Source of the DNA: an uncultured Holophagaceae bacterium
Lineage (GTDB): Bacteria > Acidobacteriota > Holophagae > Holophagales > Holophagaceae
Reading direction: 5' to 3'
DNA length: 5,276 bases
Assembly: GCA_903927605.1 (NCBI GenBank)
Contig: CAIYNT010000275.1
Location: 1-5,276 of the forward strand
Shown here piece after piece: positions 1-5,275 of the stretch (position 1 is its first letter; each line of letters opens with the position of its first letter). The notes under the pieces were generated by a model, which ran no database searches, was not told where the DNA came from, and saw only the letters and a list, made by a program, of their open reading frames with translations. The position numbers were made by a program, and so were the translations under genes.

Positions 1-2
1 TT

Positions 3-176
3 CGCCACCGCCATCCCACCCAGCGCCGCCGCCTGCGGACCATCATCCAGGAGTTGATCTATGTGCCAGCCCGCATCCTGACCGGCTCGAACCAACTCAA
101 GCTGGACCTGGGGCGTGACTTGTTCGGGCGGGGAGCCTACCTGGAACTCTGGGCGAACCTGGCGCGGGCCGCCTGA
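3..176 (+). CDS. IS1380-like transposase, C-terminal end (partial)
   Basis: This is the last 57 codons of a transposase, open from the window edge to a TGA at 174-176; the catalytic DDE core lies outside the window. The reading frame gives an Arg-rich start (RHRHPTQRRRLRTIIQ), then ELIYVPARILTGSNQLKL and a short tail ending LWANLARAA. The pattern RLRT(I/V)(I/M)QELIY(V/I)(P/A)AR followed by a short LxLxLGRD stretch and a Trp/Leu-rich tail is what I know from the C-terminus of IS1380-family transposases. The family call rests on that recollection. An IS end with inverted repeat should lie shortly downstream, but I could not identify one. It marks the left side of the window as mobile-element territory. 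Confidence 0.72.
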   Translation, partial: RHRHPTQRRRLRTIIQELIYVPARILTGSNQLKLDLGRDLFGRGAYLELWANLARAA

Positions 177-717
177 GCGACAACGACACTTCAAATCTGG
201 TTGAAGAAGTCAGGGTGGGCCGAAGGCTCAGCCATGAAGACCGAGATGGTGGCCAATGAAACCACCTGGGTCTGCCGAGGGTGGATCCGGATCAGAAAAG
301 CACCTTCAGATCGGTCCAGAAGCTCCTGCCATCTAGCAAATCAGCACCCGATTGCTCACGCTCCTCAAAACCTCACGGATCCAGGAAGAAACCTTTTCAC
401 CTGCAAGTATGTGTAGAACGGTTTGCCTTAACCCGAGAATTGAAAGGGCAAAGAAAACCGCTTTTGCAATTTCGCAGGAAGTTACGGTTGTGTGAAGGAT
501 CGACATTGATTTCTCCAGTGATGGAATATGGTTCGCGGCCTAACTTTGTATTAGGCGACAGGTCTGAGGCCCCATCAGTTCGCCAAGTCAGGAAGATTGC
601 CGAGGCCGTGGAAAGTTAAATGTTCGTTAATCAATCGGGGGTAGTTCGGCCATTTTTGTAGGCAGATCGTTTTCTCACGGACGGTGCAGTGTGGCAAATT
701 CGGATGACACCCCCACT
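177..717. other. Intergenic stretch without a convincing gene
   Basis: About 540 bases between the transposase end and the first minus-strand gene. GC content is visibly lower than in the coding regions to the right, mainly after about 415. Short open frames exist on both strands, including a 112-codon frame at 281-619 (+), but they lack a recognisable motif, a good ribosome site or plausible composition. The right inverted repeat of the IS should fall in the first part but was not recognised. A perfect 6-bp inverted repeat (GCCTAA / TTAGGC, 7-nt loop) lies at 538-556; its role is unknown. Confidence 0.5.
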
Positions 718-1065
718 CTACGAGGTAGGGGTCGAGTCGAACAGCCCTGGCTGAATCGCTACGATGATCGCTGCAGGCTGTACCCATCCAGGCAGCTCAA
801 TCACTAGGTCCTCACCCTCCCATCGCCACACCCAGTCACGGTGGGCCAGGAGGGGCTCCAGGAGCGATGCGGGCGTGTGCTCCATGTCCCAGCCGCAACT
901 CTGCCTGGTGACGAGCAGGACCCTAGCAGCAGCAATCCACAGGTCCGCTGGGCATCGAATCGATCTATGGGTAGCCAGGTCCACCGCAGCCTGATCCATC
1001 AGGAGGGTGATGGCATCCCTGCGAGGCACTTTGGGCACCTTGTGCTGCCTTCGTTTCGTGAACAT
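718..1065 (-). CDS. Hypothetical protein, 115 aa, unrecognised
   Basis: I do not recognise this protein. It has a basic N-terminus (MFTKRRQHKVPKVPRR), a helical middle (DAITLLMDQAAVDLATH, then CPADLWIAAARVLLVTRQ) and a Trp-rich segment (HRDWVWRWEGEDLVIELPGW) before a hydrophobic end. It shows no signal peptide and no clear membrane segment. The start is uncertain: ATG at 1065 is the only canonical start, but the same frame stays open upstream to a TAA at 1228-1230, adding about 54 codons that include KFTWGNRQLEDKPHLDR. That extension has no ATG, GTG or TTG, only CTG. A run of nine G lies two bases before the ATG and could act as a crude ribosome site. It is the last of three minus-strand genes, downstream of an HTH gene, with a hairpin between them. 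Composition and frame length make it more likely real than not. Confidence 0.55.
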   Translation of the reverse strand: MFTKRRQHKVPKVPRRDAITLLMDQAAVDLATHRSIRCPADLWIAAARVLLVTRQSCGWDMEHTPASLLEPLLAHRDWVWRWEGEDLVIELPGWVQPAAIIVAIQPGLFDSTPTS

Positions 1066-1199
1066 GGCCCCCCCCCGGCGCTGCCGCGTGGCCTTGGAAG
1101 GGGAGGTCAGGCTACCAACGAAAACCCCACCCTGGCGATCCAGATGCGGCTTGTCCTCAAGCTGACGATTGCCCCAGGTGAACTTGACTTGGCTACCTT

Positions 1200-1220
1200 C
1201 CCGACCACGAAGCGGTCGGG
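1200..1220. repeat. GC-rich hairpin between two minus-strand genes
   Basis: A perfect 7-bp inverted repeat, CCCGACC (1200-1206) and GGTCGGG (1214-1220), with a 7-nt loop. It lies 16 bases past the stop of the HTH gene on the minus strand. On that strand it is followed by AAGG, not by a T-run, so it is not a classical Rho-independent terminator for that gene. On the + strand it is followed by GCCCCTTTATT, also a poor tail. It could be an attenuating or RNA-stabilising hairpin; its role is unproven. Confidence 0.5.
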
Positions 1221-1235
1221 GCCCCTTTATTGGAC

Positions 1236-1586
1236 CTATATGACCGGGAGACCATACCGCCTGTCTCGGGCGCGCAAACCAATGAGGGTGTCCCGCAGGT
1301 CCTGCAGCATTTTTAGACTCCCCACTTGATTGCCGCTATCTATGGCCTGCTTGAAGGCCTCCAGAGTGCCGAGGACACCGAGACACGACCGAACCCGGAA
1401 GGCAAGGGCGCCCAGGTGCCCCTCGCGCTCTAGGGCCAATTTCACTGCCCGGTAGGCCGAGCCCCGGTTGGCGTAGCCCAGGCGCCTGGCGATCTGGTCA
1501 AAGGTCTGCCCCTGCGCCCGGAGCATGACCGCCTGATTTTGGCGGAGACGGTCCCGTACCAGTTGAGGCGAGAGACAAAGCGTCAT
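1236..1586 (-). CDS. Small helix-turn-helix DNA-binding protein, 116 aa
   Basis: A probable DNA-binding protein. Residues about 21-52 (MLRAQGQTFDQIARRLGY, then ANRGSAYRAVKLAL) read as a helix-turn-helix: an amphipathic helix, the QIARRLGY scaffold helix with the usual Ala and Leu positions, a turn at YAN, and a recognition helix GSAYRAVKLAL. This 'R..G.T..QIA..LGY....AYRAV..AL' pattern is common in small proteins of plasmids, prophages and actinobacterial or acidobacterial islands. The C-terminal half (residues 60-108) is helical and may be for dimerisation. The ATG at 1586 has a good ribosome site, AGGGG (complement of 1593-1597), six bases upstream, which supports this start over the Met at residue 21. 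It lies 111 bp downstream of the glycosylase-like gene on the same strand and could regulate the cluster; that role is inferred. Confidence 0.75.
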   Translation of the reverse strand: MTLCLSPQLVRDRLRQNQAVMLRAQGQTFDQIARRLGYANRGSAYRAVKLALEREGHLGALAFRVRSCLGVLGTLEAFKQAIDSGNQVGSLKMLQDLRDTLIGLRARDRRYGLPVI

Positions 1587-1697
1587 GTTGTACCCCTATG
1601 TGTTTCATGGTGGGCACGGCAGCCCGTTTTTCAAGATCAGCCACCGGGAAAGTCCGGAGGCTTCATCAGCCATGCGTCCAGGGGAATTCGTTGGTGA

Positions 1698-2324
1698 TCA
1701 TCTGAGTAGGGCATTCCACAAGTTTCGGTACACGGCTTCAAGATCCGAGGTCCATAACAAGTGGCGCTTGCTAGGGGTGGGGTGGGGGAATGGGTGGACC
1801 CTCCATTGGCAGTCACCCGAACCCAGTGAGCAGCCATCCTCGCCATATTGGCGAGCCGCCAATGTAACCCCGAGGCGAGTTGGCTGGTCCATCGCCTTGT
1901 CTCGAAGATGCTCCCAGACATAGCTTCCCCAGGTAACAACACTTCGGATTGGGAGGTGTTGGTGGGCGCTATTTAAGGCAGCCAGGAGGCCTGTCACACA
2001 TTTTGAGTAGTCGAAGGTCGGGGCATGAAACGGGAATTCCTTCTCGGCTGGCGAGTCCGGAGGTCTGAAGTCCGGAACCAGGTTCAGGAACAGCAGGCCT
2101 ACAGATGCCTGTTTGAACTCAACGGCCGAGGGCAATCCATCGGCGTATTCCTTCCACTTCGGATCCGCTGAGTCGAGCAGCGGGAAAATGTCCAGCAGTG
2201 GGCGCGCCTCTACCGGACCTTTTTTCGGAACAATGGGGTACCAGTCGTGTCCTACCAGGGCAATAAGGCTCTTGGTGTTTGGAGTCACGGTGGAATGCAG
2301 AAACCCACGCCTCGGCTTCGCCAT
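1698..2324 (-). CDS. Divergent uracil-DNA glycosylase superfamily protein
   Basis: Predicted DNA glycosylase, 208 aa from the ATG at 2324. Motifs fall in the order and spacing of the UDG fold. ALVGHDWYP (22-30) matches the water-activating GQDPYH-type motif, keeping the Asp. GLLFLNLVP (76-84) matches the LLLN strand with the base-binding Asn. SVVTWGSYVWEHL (128-140) matches the 'vLWG..A' strand. VHPFPHPTP (176-184) matches the HPSP intercalation loop with its catalytic His. It is too divergent to assign to UDG families 1-6, so the excised base is unknown. The start is doubtful: the first residues, MAKPRRGF, are antisense to DUF927 coding sequence, and an in-frame GTG at 2288 would give 196 aa beginning just before the first motif. 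Neither start has a strong ribosome site. It heads a minus-strand cluster with an HTH gene. Role could be repair or restriction of modified foreign DNA. Confidence 0.65.
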   Translation of the reverse strand: MAKPRRGFLHSTVTPNTKSLIALVGHDWYPIVPKKGPVEARPLLDIFPLLDSADPKWKEYADGLPSAVEFKQASVGLLFLNLVPDFRPPDSPAEKEFPFHAPTFDYSKCVTGLLAALNSAHQHLPIRSVVTWGSYVWEHLRDKAMDQPTRLGVTLAARQYGEDGCSLGSGDCQWRVHPFPHPTPSKRHLLWTSDLEAVYRNLWNALLR

Positions 2325-3495
2325 CTGCAGCGCCTTTGCGGGCCCCCTTCTCTCCCTGGTTCGGCCGGATGGAGGTGGAGGATTCAATCTCCAAGGGTTC
2401 AGCTCCAAGGGCAAGAGCACCTGTCTTGAAGCCGCCGCTTCTGTTTGGGGACGCCCTGACCCTCTGCCTACATGGCGAGCCACAGGGAATGGTCTGGAAG
2501 GAATCGCCGCCGCCCGGAATGATGGTTTTCTGGTGCTGGATGAGCTGTCCCAGGTGGACGCCAAGGAAGCGGGGCAGGTGGCCTATATGCTCGCCAATGG
2601 GAGCGCCAAGGCACGAGCAACCCGGGAGGGCGGGGCCCGGGACATGAAAAAATGGAAATTGATCTTCCTCAGCTCTGGAGAGCAAGGCCTGGAGGACAAG
2701 CTTTCAGAGGATGGGAAAAAGGTTCGGGCCGGACAAGAAGTGCGGGTTCCTGACATTCCCTGTCCAGCCTCCGGGATGCTGGATGATGCCCATGGATTCC
2801 AGAGCATGGGGCATCTTGCGGAACACCTGAAGGCCCAGGCCCGGAAGCACTATGGGCATGCTGCCCGCGCCTTCCTGGAGCATTTGTGCATGGAATGGCC
2901 CCGCCTGGATGCCCTCCGGTCCCAGCTCCAAGCGATGGAGGCTTCCTGGTTGAAGGCCGCGGTTCCACTAGGGGCAGACCCCCAGGTGTACCGTGTGGCA
3001 TGCCGCTTCGCCCTCGTTGCCGTGGCGGGTGAGCTGGCCCAGCGGTTGGGGATTCTCCTTTGGCCCCAAGGCGAGGCCGAACGCGCCGCGCTGGTTTGCT
3101 TTCAGGCATGGCTGGACAAGCGGGGATTCTCGGGAGCCTCAGAGGTTCATCGGGGAATTGCCGCCGTGCTGGCCTTTCTGGAGAAACATGGAATGTCCAG
3201 GTTCGATGAGTGGGGAGACCGTGAGGCCCGGCCCATCAATCGCGCCGGGACACGCAAGAGAGCGGAAGCGATCGACGGTTGGGATTTTTTCATCACAGCG
3301 GAGGCATGGAAGGAAGCCTGCCTGGGGTTCACGGCCAGGGATGTGGCCCGCGCCTGCGCTGATGCTGGAATCCTGGAGGCGGATGGGCAAGGAAAGCTGT
3401 CCCGATCCGTAAAGATTCCAGGCCATGGGCAACCCCGATGCTATGTGATGAGGGCCGCCGCTCTGGCCCGGTTCCAGGAAGGGGAAGCCTCTTGA
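2275..3495 (+). CDS. DUF927 / P4 alpha-like replication helicase, N-terminally truncated
   Basis: The C-terminal part of a DUF927-domain ATPase, related to phage P4 alpha-type primase-helicases that unwind DNA at an element's own origin. Family-like sequence starts near 2308 (RLGFAICSAFAGPLLSLV). Numbered from a GTG at 2275: Walker A GFSSKGKST (41-49), the family signature WRATGNGLEG, Walker B FLVLDEL (85-91), AYMLANG and KARA, the sensor-like strand WKLIFLSSGE (127-136), and GKKVRAGQEVR. The C-terminus is complete, with ARPINRAG (318-325), an EAWKEACLGFTARDVARACADAGIL helix pair and the KIPGHGQPRCYV end typical of the family. Relatives are normally much longer, with more DUF927 and often a zinc/Toprim primase part before Walker A; these are missing. 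Before about 2300 the frame stays open only as antisense of the glycosylase gene. GTG 2275 has AAGG six bases upstream; GTG 2290 and ATG 2233 or 2113 are alternatives. It may be a pseudogene, or a short ATPase if expressed. Confidence 0.85.
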   Translation: MFGVTVECRNPRLGFAICSAFAGPLLSLVRPDGGGGFNLQGFSSKGKSTCLEAAASVWGRPDPLPTWRATGNGLEGIAAARNDGFLVLDELSQVDAKEAGQVAYMLANGSAKARATREGGARDMKKWKLIFLSSGEQGLEDKLSEDGKKVRAGQEVRVPDIPCPASGMLDDAHGFQSMGHLAEHLKAQARKHYGHAARAFLEHLCMEWPRLDALRSQLQAMEASWLKAAVPLGADPQVYRVACRFALVAVAGELAQRLGILLWPQGEAERAALVCFQAWLDKRGFSGASEVHRGIAAVLAFLEKHGMSRFDEWGDREARPINRAGTRKRAEAIDGWDFFITAEAWKEACLGFTARDVARACADAGILEADGQGKLSRSVKIPGHGQPRCYVMRAAALARFQEGEAS

Positions 3496-3515
3496 AGGGC
3501 AGGGATGCAAACCAA

Positions 3516-3758
3516 GGTGTTCCCTGTGTTCCCTTCCTGTGGAACCGCGCCAATGCTGGATTAGATGGGTACACCTCAAGGTGTTCCCTAAGGTGTTCCC
3601 TAGGTGTTCCCTCTTTGCCTGTCATCAAGGGCCGGGGGGCATGGGAACACCTTTGGACACGAGACGATGCAGAGGTGTTCCTTCAAGGTGTTCCCTGTCA
3701 AACCCTCATCAATGCTAGGTTTCATGGCATAGGGAACACAGGGAACACCGGGAACACC
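3516..3758. repeat. Iteron-like array of a 9-bp motif (GGTGTTCCC / GGGAACACC), candidate origin
   Basis: About twelve copies of one 9-mer in 243 bases. Exact forward GGTGTTCCC starts at 3516, 3580, 3592, 3603 and 3687. Exact inverted GGGAACACC starts at 3643, 3741 and 3750. One-mismatch copies start at 3525, 3567 (inverted), 3674 and 3732 (inverted). A forward block at 3580-3611 is spaced 11-12 bp and an inverted block at 3732-3758 is spaced 9 bp, near one helical turn each. An imperfect larger duplication is also present: CAATGCT followed by ATGG recurs at 3551-3568 and 3710-3727. The array begins 21 bp after the DUF927 stop. Phage P4 alpha binds repeated octamers (GGTGAACA) at ori and crr, so the inference is that these are the binding sites of this DUF927 helicase and form the element's origin. 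Operator repeats for another protein are the alternative. Confidence 0.75.
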
Positions 3759-3787
3759 TGTTTTGAAGCACCCAAGGCCACGCGCCC

Positions 3788-4021
3788 ATGACCTGGCTTG
3801 ATCGGTTGATAACTGAGGGGGGCTTACACTCATCCTTGAATGGAAGGCTGGAAGGGTGGCATTTGAAACGCGACCCTTGGGACCCAACCCTGGAGGCGCT
3901 GTGTGCTGCCCTGTCTCTGGAGGATGCCCAGGCCCTCCGGGCAGAGCGGGCGGGCATCCTGGAGCACGAGTCTGGGCTGTCCCGGATCGAGGCAGAGGCA
4001 CGGGCTGGTATCCAACCTTGA
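3788..4021 (+). CDS. Small protein downstream of DUF927 helicase, 77 aa
   Basis: A 77-residue protein, MTWLDRLITEGGLHSSLNGR at the start, then an acidic helical C-terminus with DAQALRAERAGILEHESGLS (47-66) and RIEAEARAG. The second part resembles the 'ERAAIxE(Y/F)(D)GGLxRAEAExxA' motif that I recall from small proteins beside DUF927 or primase genes in plasmids and islands. The first part (L..GG......GRL.......P.LEALCAAL) is faintly like the TubC-N-type small domain often fused to that motif. Function is not known. The ATG at 3788 has only a weak ribosome site (AAGG about 10 bp upstream). The frame closes on a TGA inside the junction to the next repeat unit. Its 3' half (from 3891) is the first unit of the tandem array that follows. 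The upstream iteron array lies between it and the helicase. Confidence 0.6.
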   Translation: MTWLDRLITEGGLHSSLNGRLEGWHLKRDPWDPTLEALCAALSLEDAQALRAERAGILEHESGLSRIEAEARAGIQP

Positions 4022-4421
4022 GGCGCTGTGTGCTGCCTTGCCTGTGGAGTGCCCAGGCATTGAGGGATGAGCAGGTGGGCATCCTGGGCACCAGGCGGGG
4101 CTGTCCCGGATCGAGGCAGAGGCGCGAGCTGGTATCCACCCTTGAGGCCAAGCGTGAGGCCCTGGCCCCTGCGGATGCCCAGGCATTGAGGGATGAGCAG
4201 GTGGGCATCCTGGAGCACGAGGCGGGGCTGTCCCGGAGCGGGGCAGAGGCGCGAGCTGGTATCCAACCTTGAGGCCCTGTGTGCTGCCTTGCCTGTGGAG
4301 TGCCCAGGTCCGCCGGGATGAGCAGGTGGGCATCCTGGAGCACGAGGCGGGGCTGTCCCGGATCGAGGCAGAGGCGCGAGTTGGTATCCACCCTTGAGGC
4401 CAATTGTGACCCCCTGGCTTG
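3891..4421 (+). repeat. Tandem array of about four 124-127 bp units plus a partial fifth
   Basis: Units start at 3891, 4018, 4142, 4269 and 4394, with lengths 127, 124, 127 and 125; the last is cut off near 4421. Every unit opens with T(T/G)GAGGC and carries GGGCATCCTGG, GGGCTGTCCCGGA and a GGTATCCA(A/C)CC end. Each derives from the 3' half of the 77-aa gene. Units 2 and 4 share a 2-bp deletion (GAGTGCCC where unit 1 has GAGGATGCCC), which breaks the reading frame; unit 2 has one further base lost. Units 1 and 3 end in TATCCAACC, and units 2 and 4 end in TATCCACCC. The sharing pattern points to duplication of a two-unit block of about 251 bp. Because 127 is not a multiple of three, copies do not form one long repeat protein; TGA stops separate them. 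Confidence 0.9.
4141..4272 (+). pseudogene. Frame-intact duplicate of the small gene's 3' half (third repeat unit)
   Basis: This unit keeps the ancestral frame over 43 codons, LEAKREALAPADAQALRDEQ followed by VGILEHEAGLSRSGAEARAG and IQP then TGA, the same ending as the 77-aa gene. Frame preservation here, against broken frames in the second and fourth units, shows it descends from an intact copy. It has no start codon with a ribosome site, and upstream sequence in this frame is unit 2 read out of register. I treat it as a gene fragment, not an expressed gene. Confidence 0.55.
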
Positions 4422-4775
4422 CTTTGGGTCCTTCCAGAGCATTCCAAAGCGGGTATCGCGCCAGCAGCGCCCAATTTACCTAGTTATGACATTTAGTGTC
4501 GTTTCGTGTTCCGGATCAAGCATCCTCCAAAGTGCATAAAGCCCCTCCCTCCATGTATTCGCGCCGGTTCGCACTGGTCCAAAAAACCGGGCAGGCTCAG
4601 GGTGATTTAATGGTGAAAGTGAATATGCCATCCATTCACGCGCGAGAACGAAGGAAATGCAGTATGTGAAGGTCAGTACATCCCGAAAAAGCCGAAGTGA
4701 ACACGACACGATACGACAGAAGGGATGCCGCCCATGAGGCTCGGCTAGACTGCGGAAAAGCCCCTTGGAGATGAC
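4422..4775. other. Intergenic stretch with inverted repeats, no gene seen
   Basis: About 350 bases with lower GC than the flanks and no credible reading frame. It contains an imperfect 16-bp inverted repeat pair (4496-4511 with 4699-4714, 14 of 16 matching). Nested inside are two perfect 6-bp inverted repeats: CCGGTT / AACCGG (4564-4590, 15-nt loop) and GTGAAT / ATTCAC (4619-4639, 9-nt loop). It precedes the 70-aa gene and presumably holds its promoter, but I see no good -35/-10 pair. A small RNA or a remnant of a non-autonomous element are possible; neither is shown. Confidence 0.45.
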
Positions 4776-4988
4776 ATGGCCCGCAAGCGTGGCACCGGCA
4801 TTCCTGGCCTTTCGTATTCCTGGAGGCGGGCCCTGGGCATCTCCCAGGCACAGGCCAGGCTCTCACGGCAAATCGGCATCCCTCTGTCCCGGAGTGGACG
4901 ACAGCGCAAGCTCGGGAAAATGGCCGGGTGCTGTGTGCCCTTGGCGATCGGAGCGGGTGTGCTTCGTCTCTTCCTCTGGTTCGTCTGA
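4776..4988 (+). CDS. Small basic conserved hypothetical protein with hydrophobic C-terminus, 70 aa
   Basis: A 70-residue protein in two parts. Residues 1-50 are strongly basic, with MARKRGTGIPGLSYSWRRAL, then ISQAQARLSRQIGIPLSRSG and RQRKLGKM. Residues 51-70 (GCCVPLAIGAGVLRLFLWFV) are hydrophobic enough for one membrane helix. I recall close relatives (MARKRG.G.PG.SFSWKRALGIS..., IGIPLTRSGRQRK.G...GCCV) as small orphan genes in bacterial mobile elements and islands, with no known function. The ATG at 4776 has GGAG at 4767-4770, five bases upstream, a convincing start. A second ATG at 4771 is in another frame. It stands alone on the + strand, about 120 bp from the tRNA 3' ends, so it may be the last gene of the element. 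A membrane-anchored nucleic-acid-binding role is only inference. Confidence 0.75.
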   Translation: MARKRGTGIPGLSYSWRRALGISQAQARLSRQIGIPLSRSGRQRKLGKMAGCCVPLAIGAGVLRLFLWFV

Positions 4989-5019
4989 CCATTGAATCAC
5001 CCCCCATTCGACCCGGGCT

Positions 5020-5039
5020 TTTTACCGTCGTTTTACCGT
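5020..5039. repeat. Direct repeat TTTTACCGT x2 near the tRNA genes
   Basis: Two exact copies of TTTTACCGT at 5020-5028 and 5031-5039, offset by 11 bp, one helical turn. They lie between the 70-aa gene and the tRNA terminator. Such helically phased direct repeats near a tRNA 3' end can be integrase or excisionase arm sites, but no integrase gene is present in the window to support this. Confidence 0.4.
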
Positions 5040-5070
5040 GGGGGCTTTTCTGTCAACCATGATGCCGCTT

Positions 5071-5107
5071 AAAAACAAGAAACCCCCTGATTTCTCAAGG
5101 GGTTTTG
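5071..5107 (-). terminator. Rho-independent terminator of the tRNA operon
   Basis: On the minus strand, two bases after the CCA end of tRNA-Glu, the sequence reads AAAACCCC, an 11-nt loop, GGGGGTTT, then CTTGTTTTT. The stem pairs 5080-5086 with 5099-5105, and the T-rich tail is 5071-5079. Position and orientation fit termination of the tRNA-Gln/tRNA-Glu transcript. Confidence 0.85.
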
Positions 5108-5108
5108 C

Positions 5109-5183
5109 TGGTAGTCCCAAGGGGAATCGAACCCCTGTTCCCGCCGTGAGAGGGCGGTGTACTAACCGCTATACGATGGGACC
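5109..5183 (-). tRNA. tRNA-Glu (anticodon CTC)
   Basis: Complete cloverleaf on the minus strand. Acceptor GGTCCCA pairs with TGGGACT (one G-T at the first pair), discriminator A at 5112, and an encoded CCA at 5111-5109. The anticodon stem CCGCC/GGCGG encloses loop CTCTCAC, giving anticodon CTC (complement of 5148-5150) for GAG codons. The T arm AGGGG-TTCGAAT-CCCCT is canonical. It follows tRNA-Gln by 17 bp and is probably co-transcribed with it. Confidence 0.97.
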
Positions 5184-5200
5184 ATCGCTCAAGTTTTGAA

Positions 5201-5275
5201 TGGTTGGGGAGGAAGGATTTGAACCCTCACCTGACGGTACCAGAAACCGTTGTCCTACCATTAGACCACTCCCCA
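5201..5275 (-). tRNA. tRNA-Gln (anticodon CTG)
   Basis: Complete cloverleaf on the minus strand, ending one base before the window edge. Acceptor TGGGGAG pairs with CTCCCCA, discriminator A at 5204, and an encoded CCA at 5203-5201. The anticodon stem ACGGT/ACCGT encloses loop TTCTGGT, giving anticodon CTG (complement of 5241-5243) for CAG codons. The T loop is TTCAAAT. Its promoter lies outside the window. Confidence 0.97.

Noticed and set aside
281..619. 112-codon + strand open frame
   Set aside because: No motif, no good ribosome site, mixed composition; the region changes base composition part-way through the frame.
705..730. Terminator hairpin at the end of the minus-strand cluster
   Set aside because: ACCCC / GGGGT pair around the stop codon, but the stem is short with a mismatch and there is no T-run downstream on the minus strand.
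575..787. 70-codon minus-strand open frame
   Set aside because: It overlaps the 3' end of the 115-aa gene in a different frame and has no supporting motif.
841..1329. 162-codon + strand open frame
   Set aside because: It lies antisense across the 115-aa gene, the intergenic hairpin and the end of the HTH gene, and has no recognisable motif.
2113..2307. 5' extension of the DUF927 frame to ATG 2113
   Set aside because: Residues before about 2308 are antisense to the glycosylase gene and have no DUF927 character, so I did not accept this as native N-terminal sequence.
2119..2685. 188-codon minus-strand open frame
   Set aside because: It is antisense to the DUF927 helicase, whose motifs are clear, and also overlaps the glycosylase gene in another frame.
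3516..3758. CRISPR array
   Set aside because: The repeated unit is only 9 bp, occurs in both orientations and has irregular spacing; no cas gene is visible. Iterons fit better.
3600..4442. Long minus-strand open frame (280 codons) with repeated Pro/Arg/Ser-rich segments
   Set aside because: It is the antisense of the iteron array and of the tandem repeat; the frame is open because repeats lack stops in it. The composition is unlike a real protein.
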